A stretch of 8,655 nt of DNA from assembly GCA_016194825.1 (NCBI GenBank), contig JACQAR010000052.1, positions 1-8,655 of the forward strand, read 5' to 3'. The notes under the pieces were generated by a model that was given only the letters and a program-made list of their open reading frames with translations, did no database searches and was not told the origin of the DNA. This stretch comes from Chlamydiia bacterium (GTDB lineage Bacteria; Chlamydiota; Chlamydiia; Chlamydiales; SM23-39). A program made the translations under genes and the position numbers. Of the stretch, positions 1 to 5,659 are shown in pieces; within the stretch, counting starts at the first letter, position 1; every line of letters begins with the position of its first letter.

Positions 1-1193
1 AAAACCATCATTGGATTCGGTTCTTGAGGAGGAACAGGAGGGGGAGGGGAGGGTGGCGGCGGCGCTTCTGGTTTTTTTTCTAGATTGGCACCTACTAGCG
101 AATCGTAAATTTTTGACAGAACACCGGCGATATCTTCTGGATTGGTGTGCTTACAAGGATACCAATAGATCACCTTCTCGCTTGGATCTTCCATCTGCGT
201 TTCGAGATCATTCAAAATCTGTTCCGCTCGATCGACCGTTTCTTTTTCTCCTACGAGAACAAGTCCTTGTGGCAAAGTCAAAGTGACTAGTTCGTCTGCA
301 GCAGTGCCATAAAAAACAGGTTTTGTTTTGGCATTTGGATCAGCAAATACAGCGCGTAGCACCTTTTCGGCCTCTACAGGCTGCACTTTTGTCAGGTTGA
401 TCAGACGGACCACTTTGCCCTGTTCATTTTCCCAGACAGCATGGTAGAGATCGACCAGCTTCTCAATCGTCTCTTTACTGGAAACAAGGGCAATTTTTGT
501 CCCGATGGGCTGTATCGTTGTCTGTTTCGGATCGGAAAAACGCTCAAAAAAAGCTTGGACCGATTTGATCTGCTCTGCAGGAGGGGCAAATACATAAAAG
601 AGACGGGCATGACTGGCAAAAAGCTGTAAGTCCTCTTCCCGACTCACCACCGCTTCAATAGCCGAAGGATCGAGCCGCAGAATGTAAAGCTGCTTTACAT
701 ATGGATTTAACTTCTTGGTTCCCACACCGTTATGAGCTAAAATTAAATCGATCATCTCACTCCACGATTCGCGTGGCAATGGGATGCTAGAGAATAACGA
801 GATCTTCATGCCGCTCAGTTCTTGCGGCAAAATATAGAGGTAGTCGCTAGCGCCGTATTCCATGATGAGCTGAGCGAGTGTCGTCTCTCCCACATCCCAA
901 AATGCATAGGGCTCTTCTGCAGCAGAACCTTCAGCTACTGACACCTTGCGCCAATGCTCTTCTAGTATATGGATCTCCTGTTTTAAAGCGCTGATCTCAT
1001 CCAATAGAGTGCGATAGGCAGAATCATCTGCACCTTCGTCAGCCAAGAGCGACCCTTTTCGGAATTTTTCCTCTAAACACGCTCGCAGCTGCTGCAGATT
1101 CTGATTGAAGAGTTGCGCTCCTTCCATATCGGCATGTTGAGGCAGAGGAGCAGCGCATAGAGAAAGACAGATGATGATGAAAAACCACTTCAT
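1..1193 (-). CDS. gspD: Type II secretion system secretin GspD, N-terminal part (runs off the left edge)
   Basis: This is the N-terminal 397 codons of a secretin, the outer-membrane channel of type II secretion; the stop lies beyond base 1. Residues 1-21 form a signal peptide (MKW, a hydrophobic run, then PLPQHA). Residues about 25-95 are charged and helical (possible coiled coil). About 105-185 looks like an N0 domain. Three repeated beta-alpha-beta ring-building modules follow: about 197-253 (N1, containing FYVFAPP), 259-332 (N2, containing VVRLINLTKV and LVLVGEKETVDRAEQIL) and 339 onward (N3, containing DIAGVLSKIY). N3 is interrupted by a proline-rich loop at 374-394. The pore-forming C-domain is not in the window. 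The ATG overlaps the stop of the upstream gene (ATGA), so translation is probably coupled. The module order fits GspD; a type III SctC or type IV PilQ secretin cannot be fully excluded without the C-domain, but the gspC-like neighbour favours GspD. Confidence 0.8.
   Translation of the reverse strand, partial: MKWFFIIICLSLCAAPLPQHADMEGAQLFNQNLQQLRACLEEKFRKGSLLADEGADDSAYRTLLDEISALKQEIHILEEHWRKVSVAEGSAAEEPYAFWDVGETTLAQLIMEYGASDYLYILPQELSGMKISLFSSIPLPRESWSEMIDLILAHNGVGTKKLNPYVKQLYILRLDPSAIEAVVSREEDLQLFASHARLFYVFAPPAEQIKSVQAFFERFSDPKQTTIQPIGTKIALVSSKETIEKLVDLYHAVWENEQGKVVRLINLTKVQPVEAEKVLRAVFADPNAKTKPVFYGTAADELVTLTLPQGLVLVGEKETVDRAEQILNDLETQMEDPSEKVIYWYPCKHTNPEDIAGVLSKIYDSLVGANLEKKPEAPPPPSPPPPVPPQEPNPMMV
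12..74 (-). other. Proline-rich loop of the secretin N3 domain; G-rich on the opposite strand
   Basis: Residues about 374-394 of the secretin are mostly proline (runs of four and five prolines separated by Ser and Val). They lie where secretin N3 domains carry a variable, usually disordered loop. The CCN codons make the plus strand strongly G-rich at 40-62: runs of 5, 4 and 3 G followed by several GG pairs. The G-rich strand is the template strand. Any G-quadruplex role is speculative; codon choice for proline explains the pattern. Confidence 0.6.
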
Positions 1194-2365
1194 TTCTGCC
1201 TCGTCTTATGGCGATGGGTTTTCATGGAGTGGACAGCAAGATCCACTGGCAGACATTGAGAGCGCTGGACATTGAATAAATGGCCGTGGACTGTTTTTTG
1301 ATTTGACTTTGACTCAATCCCGTCAAATACAAAAATCTCACCACTTAATTTTCCGCACTGCAAAGCTTCCTTTTCCTCTGGCCTGCGCAAAATCCGCCAT
1401 TTCCCTTCGCTTTTCAACACCCAATCTCCTGCTTTGAGAATCAGACATTGCTTGTCGAGAGTGCAGCTCATCTGTTTTTCTGACCGAACCCGGATGGATG
1501 TCAAAAATTCTTCTGGTCTGATTTTGGCAGGGATCGGAAGGGGTTGCGGCATAGCAAAGCGGTAGTGATGTTCCGCGTCCCATCCCTCTAACACCAATGT
1601 TCGATCTCGTATCCTTTCCATCCGTATCAGCAAGGCATTCTGGTCAATGGCCCCATTTTTTTTCCATTTTTCCTGGTCCCACACCCAATATTCTCCTTCC
1701 TGCAACGAGAGAATCTCCCCGTTTCCCCACTCGATCCGTTCAGCAGGGCGCAGAGTAGTTCCATATTTTTCAGCAAAAAGATCGCGCCCCAGCCACCTTC
1801 CTTCCACCACAGTACGCATCACAGCAGGCAGCTCATCGAGGGCCTGAAGAGGGCTTTCTTGAGGCTTAAGAACATATGTCTGTTCTTGCATCGCAGCAAA
1901 CCCCTCTACAGAAACTTTTGCTTCCACCTCTCCCGATGGCAAGAGGGCAAAATCGACAAAAAACGGAGCATGCCCATTGGCAAACATAAGCTTCTCATCC
2001 TCTGCATAGAACAGATAGATGCGGCAGGGGAGAGAGAGTCTCTGGACAGCACCACTTTTCATTAGCTTTACAGTGAAAAATGGGCGCTTCAAGGGATCAG
2101 CAGGATGGGGAGGGCCTACAGAGATCGAACACTCCTCCCTTAGATTCGGCAAACTACAAGAAAAACCGGCCCCCAAAGAAAGAGGGATTTTATAGGCAGC
2201 CGTAGAAGCTGCTCGCCCCTTTTTGTCGTTTTCCATCTCGAAGATCGCATTGTGCTGCAGCAGTATAAGCAATAAAACCGCGAGCAAAAAAGTACTTCCC
2301 AGTATGATGACTCCTTCTCTTAAGAATTTCAGAGGGAAGTAGGGGAGATTTTTTGTTCGTTCCAT
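1190..2365 (-). CDS. Single-TM membrane protein in the GspC position, upstream of gspD
   Basis: A 391-residue protein of no family I can name. It has a short basic N-terminus, one strong membrane segment at about residues 17-37 and no further hydrophobic stretch, so the topology should be N-in with a periplasmic body of about 350 residues. The periplasmic part is beta-rich with scattered cysteines (70, 79, 114, 301, 307, 337, 371) that could form disulfides. It contains an internal duplication: a unit at about 216-275 and another at about 303-365 share the pattern L-x-L-x2-G-x-x-W-V followed by KW. Its TGA overlaps the gspD ATG by four bases, so the two form an operon. In classical type II secretion operons this place belongs to gspC, also a one-TM inner-membrane protein that contacts the secretin. 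I infer a GspC-like role from position and topology only; no HR or PDZ domain is recognisable. The start is the first ATG after the intergenic space; its ribosome binding site is weak. Confidence 0.75.
   Translation of the reverse strand: MERTKNLPYFPLKFLREGVIILGSTFLLAVLLLILLQHNAIFEMENDKKGRAASTAAYKIPLSLGAGFSCSLPNLREECSISVGPPHPADPLKRPFFTVKLMKSGAVQRLSLPCRIYLFYAEDEKLMFANGHAPFFVDFALLPSGEVEAKVSVEGFAAMQEQTYVLKPQESPLQALDELPAVMRTVVEGRWLGRDLFAEKYGTTLRPAERIEWGNGEILSLQEGEYWVWDQEKWKKNGAIDQNALLIRMERIRDRTLVLEGWDAEHHYRFAMPQPLPIPAKIRPEEFLTSIRVRSEKQMSCTLDKQCLILKAGDWVLKSEGKWRILRRPEEKEALQCGKLSGEIFVFDGIESKSNQKTVHGHLFNVQRSQCLPVDLAVHSMKTHRHKTRQK
1271..1459 (-). repeat. Second copy of a duplicated protein module in the GspC-position protein
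   Basis: Residues about 303-365 of the 391-residue protein. LILKAGDWVLKSEGKW aligns with LSLQEGEYWVWDQEKW of the first copy, and the downstream strand FVFDG matches LVLEG. The similarity is at protein level; the DNA copies have diverged, so the duplication is old. Confidence 0.45.
1541..1720 (-). repeat. First copy of a duplicated protein module in the GspC-position protein
   Basis: Residues about 216-275 of the 391-residue protein, centred on LSLQEGEYWVWDQEKW. The spacing to the second copy is about 88 residues. The shared signature is hydrophobic-x-L, a Gly three residues on, WV, then a KW pair six to seven residues later. It suggests a small beta-sandwich or SH3-like unit used twice, which is an inference. 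Confidence 0.45.
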
Positions 2366-2393
2366 CTTAAGACTCTATCAATAGAATTTAAGC

Positions 2394-2422
2394 AGTTTAT
2401 GAAATCCAAAATAAAAACACAA
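2394..2422 (-). promoter_or_regulatory. Candidate promoter for the GspC-position gene and gspD
   Basis: Reading the minus strand, TTGTGT (2422-2417) is separated by 17 AT-rich bases from TAAACT (2399-2394), about 28 bases before the ATG at 2365. The -35 matches the sigma-70 consensus at three of six positions and the -10 at four of six. This is the only intergenic DNA upstream of the operon, so some promoter should lie here or just beyond; these particular boxes are tentative. Confidence 0.3.
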
Positions 2423-2453
2423 ATCCTAGCCAATCTGTTCCGAGAGTAAAGTC

Positions 2454-2482
2454 TTGAAAAGAATTAAAATAATCCTTTTAAT
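2454..2482 (+). promoter_or_regulatory. Candidate promoter for the 149-residue membrane protein
   Basis: TTGAAA at 2454-2459 (four of six against the -35 consensus), a 17-base spacer, then TTTAAT at 2477-2482; TAATAG at 2479-2484 is an alternative -10. It lies 20 bases before the ATG, just leaving room for the ribosome site GAGAGG at 2491-2496. The gene is alone on this strand between oppositely oriented neighbours, so it needs its own promoter in this 137-base gap. Confidence 0.4.
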
Positions 2483-2502
2483 AGATATTAGAGAGGTAGG
2501 AC

Positions 2503-2952
2503 ATGGATAGAGGCAAATTCACCGACAAACTCAAAGAGGGCGTATCGGTCCAAGAACTTGAGAACTTTGCGCGCAAGCATACCTCGGAATTGCTTTCCGT
2601 TCTAGCTACAATCATTGGCGCTATTTCGAGCGGCTACGATTTCTTTACCGGTCCTAAGTTCTCGATCTTTTTCATGGCTCTCGGCACAATTCTTGCCATC
2701 ATATTCCCAGCTCCGATCGAGCGAGCCCTTAAACAGCTCTATAATTTTACCTTCAAGCAAGAGAAGACGACCGAGCTGATCATCGGAGGCGTGAAAATCA
2801 TCATCGCCATCTTCTTACCCTTTCTCTATTTTGGTTTAATGGGTTTACTAGCAGGCACTTCGTACCATTATTACATCCGCCATGCACAGATCATGAGTGA
2901 AAACAAAGCCCCCCAAGCGCGCCGGCCCTCTTCTGGCGAAGAGCACGATTAA
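2503..2952 (+). CDS. Small multi-pass membrane protein of unknown function
   Basis: A 149-residue protein I cannot assign to a named family. After an amphipathic, charged N-terminus (residues 1-28) come hydrophobic segments at about 29-45, 53-69 and 93-118. The linker between the second and third is basic (about 73-90), and the C-terminal tail is hydrophilic and charged (about 126-149, ending GEEHD). Two or three membrane passes are plausible; the first segment is the weakest and is broken by Gly and Ser. The start has a good ribosome site, GAGAGG six bases upstream of ATG. It is a single-gene unit: divergent from the secretin operon and 22 bases tail-to-tail from the next minus-strand gene. 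It has no enzyme motif. I take it to be a lineage-specific envelope protein, an inference from its surroundings. Confidence 0.75.
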   Translation: MDRGKFTDKLKEGVSVQELENFARKHTSELLSVLATIIGAISSGYDFFTGPKFSIFFMALGTILAIIFPAPIERALKQLYNFTFKQEKTTELIIGGVKIIIAIFLPFLYFGLMGLLAGTSYHYYIRHAQIMSENKAPQARRPSSGEEHD

Positions 2953-2974
2953 TACGATTGATCAGAGAAGGTCT

Positions 2975-3628
2975 CTAAAGAAACTTTTTCCGTTCGGCGA
3001 TGTATTGCGTCAGATCGACGCCCTGTTGCTCAAAATTGTGGATGATCGGATGGGCAGGAACCAATAAGGGCTCCAACTCTTCCCAAGCTGCTTTTTCTCC
3101 CGGATGATTTCCTAACTTCTGTTGCAAAGACGCAATCCGGATGAGGTTATATGCATACAAAACACACTCTTTCATGTCAGGCGCTTTTTCCATTTCTCCT
3201 TTCAGTAAAACAGCTTTTTGGAGCGCTTCTTGGTAGCTCCCTTGTTCAATGAAAAGAGAGGTCCTTGCATAAGAAGCATGAAAAGGAGCCTCTTCTTGCA
3301 AAATGCTTAATGATTTCAGAGCCAATGGGATAGCCTGCTTAGCGTCCTTGGAGCGATCCAATAGCGTCTGCGCAATCACCGCATCATAGCGAGATTGCAT
3401 TTGAGGGACTTGATACAAAGCAACTTGCAATTCCTTGAAAAGGGTTGCATCTTCCGGAGCCTGGACCCACTTCTCAAAAGCTTTTTCCGCTTTGAGATAG
3501 CTCTCTAAAGAAGGCCCTGAAAGGGCATAGAGAATCAGAATGACCACTCCGCTGACAAAGCTTCCCACAATAGTGAGATAGCGCCTTTTTTCGAGGAGAA
3601 AACGTTCCCAAAGAGATAGCGTAACCAT
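2975..3628 (-). CDS. Single-TM protein with TPR-like helical repeats, unknown function
   Basis: A 217-residue protein with a basic N-terminus (LLEKRR), one membrane segment at about residues 19-37, then an almost wholly alpha-helical body. The body contains helix pairs that look like degenerate TPR units: about 62-108, 115-145 (containing ASYARTSLFIEQGSYQEALQ) and 152-187 (containing LIRIASLQQKLGNHPGEKAA). One N-terminal TM followed by TPR-like helices is the layout of YfgM-type membrane proteins that work with the Sec translocon, but the similarity is architectural only and no orthology is claimed. The start lies 10 bases after the glycosyltransferase stop, without a clear ribosome site, so it is probably translated by coupling as the last gene of the mutY unit. 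A protein scaffold role is the most that can be inferred. Confidence 0.75.
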   Translation of the reverse strand: MVTLSLWERFLLEKRRYLTIVGSFVSGVVILILYALSGPSLESYLKAEKAFEKWVQAPEDATLFKELQVALYQVPQMQSRYDAVIAQTLLDRSKDAKQAIPLALKSLSILQEEAPFHASYARTSLFIEQGSYQEALQKAVLLKGEMEKAPDMKECVLYAYNLIRIASLQQKLGNHPGEKAAWEELEPLLVPAHPIIHNFEQQGVDLTQYIAERKKFL

Positions 3629-3638
3629 AGCTGCTATT

Positions 3639-4646
3639 TTAATGCGCTCTTGAATTCCCTACAACATGCAGAAAAATCTGCTCCATATTGTCTAGAGTCT
3701 GCTGCCATAGAAAGTGCTCGACCACTCGCACTCTTGCCCGATCTCCCAGACGCTCTCTTTCAGACCGACTCTCCTTCAAACGGAGGACCGCTTCCGCCAC
3801 CTGATCGGAGCGAAACGGGGAGACTAAGATTCCCGTGATCTGATCCAGACACACTTCTCCTAACCCTCCTGTAGCTGTGGCGATGAGAGGGCGGCGTAAA
3901 TAGGCCGCCTGCAAAAGCACTTTTCCTCCCAAATGCAGCTCTTTCGCCATCGCGTGGTAGGTTTCCGCATGCCCACCCCCAATCACCACCCATCGCAAAT
4001 CAGCGATATGACGGAGCCGATCGGCAGCCAGAAGCAAATCTTGGATCCCTTTCCATGAGCGCATGACGCAAGCGGTGCCCACTACAAATTCTTTGCTCGA
4101 AAATCCCCATTGTTTGCGAAAAGCCAGCACCTCTTCTGGCTTTACATCTACATGTTCTGCCGCAATCCCAGTGGGTACCGATCGACAAAAACGCCTCTCT
4201 TTCCCCGATTGACGCACAATCGTCTCGACAATCGACTCGCAAGTCGTAACAACAAAGTCTGCGAGTTTCCCATACAAAAGACGGCTATTGAGTCCTCGCT
4301 TAATCGGGGTCGACAGATGGCGCGTCCTGACCACTTTGCACCCCACCCAACGAGCGACCAAACCCCCGAGCCAGGCATCCAAAGAAGAGTGCGTATTGAC
4401 CACTTCAATGGCGTGCTGCTTGAAAATGCGACACAACCTCCAGAAGCTATGCCACCAAGCCGAGCGGCGAAAATCTAATTCGTAGACGGTCAATCCTGCC
4501 TGCCGTGCCCGCTTGCCCAATTCTGCTCCCGCCATCACTGCCAAAATCACCTCATGGCCGCGCGCGCGCATCCCTACTGATTCTCGCAAAATACGGATCT
4601 CCTGCCCTCCCCATCCTGTGGATGCTTCTAGGTGCATAATTCGCAT
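3639..4646 (-). CDS. GT4-family glycosyltransferase, apparently internally deleted
   Basis: GT-B fold glycosyltransferase (GT4, 'group 1'), expected at the inner face of the membrane transferring a sugar from a nucleotide-sugar to a lipid or glycan. The N-terminal half is intact: MRIMHLEASTGWGGQE at 1-16 is the usual GGxE opening, and RGHEV is at 29-33. In the donor half, VGTACVMRSWKGIQDLL (189-205) is the usual phosphate-binding strand and KG loop, and VVIGGG (220-225) is present. Then KVLL (242-245) runs straight into QAAYLRRPLIATATGG (246-261). Family members normally carry 30-35 more residues there: the strand after 'V.F.G', the 'LP S' strand and the first Glu of EX7E. The remaining position of the second Glu is Gln246. 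Length is 335 against a usual 365-385. The reading frame stays open, so this is an in-frame deletion or a degenerate enzyme. GAGGA four bases before ATG supports this start; the gene overlaps the mutY stop by 19 bases. Confidence 0.75.
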   Translation of the reverse strand: MRIMHLEASTGWGGQEIRILRESVGMRARGHEVILAVMAGAELGKRARQAGLTVYELDFRRSAWWHSFWRLCRIFKQHAIEVVNTHSSLDAWLGGLVARWVGCKVVRTRHLSTPIKRGLNSRLLYGKLADFVVTTCESIVETIVRQSGKERRFCRSVPTGIAAEHVDVKPEEVLAFRKQWGFSSKEFVVGTACVMRSWKGIQDLLLAADRLRHIADLRWVVIGGGHAETYHAMAKELHLGGKVLLQAAYLRRPLIATATGGLGEVCLDQITGILVSPFRSDQVAEAVLRLKESRSERERLGDRARVRVVEHFLWQQTLDNMEQIFLHVVGNSRAH

Positions 4647-5659
4647 ACAGTCCTCGCAATTTTTCGGTGACCTGAGGAAAAGGGGAGATGCAAAAGTTCA
4701 GAACATCGCACCCACTCACATCCCGGAATGGGCCATCGGCGCTCCATAGACGCCAGATAGGGGTAAAGATGGGCTTTGAACCGAGTGAAAGTATGCTCCA
4801 CCTTAGGCCATGGGCTCCCTAACTGAGGCACTTTTGCCCCTTTTGCGTAGTAGGGAAATTCATAGAGGTCGGCCATGACCTTACCTACTGCTCCTTTTCT
4901 CACTAAAACGTGCTCTTCCGCCACGATAACCAATACGATGCGGTGTAGATGCGTTACGGCCATCGGAGAATCTTTGATCGGCAAATACTCCTGTTTTCCC
5001 GTCTGTAAAGCCAGGCACTCTCCTTGTAGCGGGCAATCTTCACAACGAGGACGCATCGTACAGACTGTGGCTCCCAATTCAATGAACGCCTCAGCAGTCA
5101 CCCACGGCTCTTTGCTATCCAGCAGCTCTTCGGCTTTCTCCTCGATTTTTTTTCGGACCGCTATCTTGGAAACATTTTCCTCAATCGCAAAATAGCGAGA
5201 CAACACCCGAAGGACATTCCCATCTACAGCGGCAGCTCTCTGGTGAAACCCAAAACTGAGGATCGCTCCAACGGTGTAAGGCCCAAGACCCTTCAGCTGC
5301 TCTAGTTTTTCTTTAGCAGCAGGAAGCTCCCCTTTAAATCGCTCCACAATCTGACGGGCAGCTATATGCAAATTCCTGGCACGGCTATAATAGCCAAGGC
5401 CCTCCCACGCTTTGATGACCGCCTCTACAGGGGCAGCGGCCAGCCCAAAAATATCGGGGAAAAGAGTCATCCACCGCTCGAAATAAGGGACAACGACCGC
5501 AGCGCGGGTCTGCTGGAGCATGATTTCGGAGATCCAAACCCGGTAGGGTGTCGGATGGGTGCGCCACGGGAATGCTCTCCGATGTTGATGGAACCATTCA
5601 TGGAGTCTTTGCATCTCAAACAGTATAGCGCGGGGCTGATTTATGACGATTCGCGCCAT
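4628..5659 (-). CDS. mutY: Adenine DNA glycosylase MutY
   Basis: Removes adenine mispaired with 8-oxoguanine in base-excision repair. With an ATG start at 5659 it has 343 residues, the usual size. Visible features are FPWR (30-33), SEIMLQQT with the catalytic Glu45, GLGYYSRARNL with Tyr90, the helix-hairpin-helix LKGLGPYTVGAILSFG (122-137), and VDGNVLRV with the catalytic Asp146. The four iron-sulfur cysteines are 200, 206, 209 and 215. The first spacing is five residues where E. coli and Bacillus-type MutY have six. The C-terminal NUDIX-like 8-oxoG domain contains HTFTRF (289-294), where the usual FSH loop reads FTR. Possible starts are GTG at 5671, ATG at 5659 and ATG at 5614. I chose 5659 because GAGGT sits just ahead with the same tight spacing as at tyrB, and because residues from ILFEMQRLHEWF on look family-like. 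First gene of a unit with the glycosyltransferase and the TPR-like protein. Confidence 0.93.
   Translation of the reverse strand: MARIVINQPRAILFEMQRLHEWFHQHRRAFPWRTHPTPYRVWISEIMLQQTRAAVVVPYFERWMTLFPDIFGLAAAPVEAVIKAWEGLGYYSRARNLHIAARQIVERFKGELPAAKEKLEQLKGLGPYTVGAILSFGFHQRAAAVDGNVLRVLSRYFAIEENVSKIAVRKKIEEKAEELLDSKEPWVTAEAFIELGATVCTMRPRCEDCPLQGECLALQTGKQEYLPIKDSPMAVTHLHRIVLVIVAEEHVLVRKGAVGKVMADLYEFPYYAKGAKVPQLGSPWPKVEHTFTRFKAHLYPYLASMERRWPIPGCEWVRCSELLHLPFSSGHRKIARTVCELCT
4651..4655 (-). promoter_or_regulatory. Ribosome binding site of the glycosyltransferase, inside the mutY 3' end
   Basis: GAGGA lies four bases before the ATG at 4646, inside the last codons of mutY. It fixes the first ATG as the start rather than the second in-frame ATG at 4637, and shows that the 19-base overlap is used for initiation. 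Confidence 0.6.

Noticed and set aside
2964..2976. AGAGA-AGG-TCTCT hairpin between the two convergent genes, considered as a terminator
   Set aside because: The stem is only five base pairs, there is no T-run on either side, and it overlaps the stop codon of the minus-strand gene.
4110..4478. A 122-residue plus-strand open frame
   Set aside because: It is antisense to the conserved N-terminal half of the glycosyltransferase and has no ribosome site or recognisable features.
5366..5599. N-terminal extension of the plus-strand glycerophosphotransferase-like frame
   Set aside because: It is antisense to conserved mutY sequence (catalytic Glu and Tyr region) and shows no family similarity; the family-like part begins after 5600.
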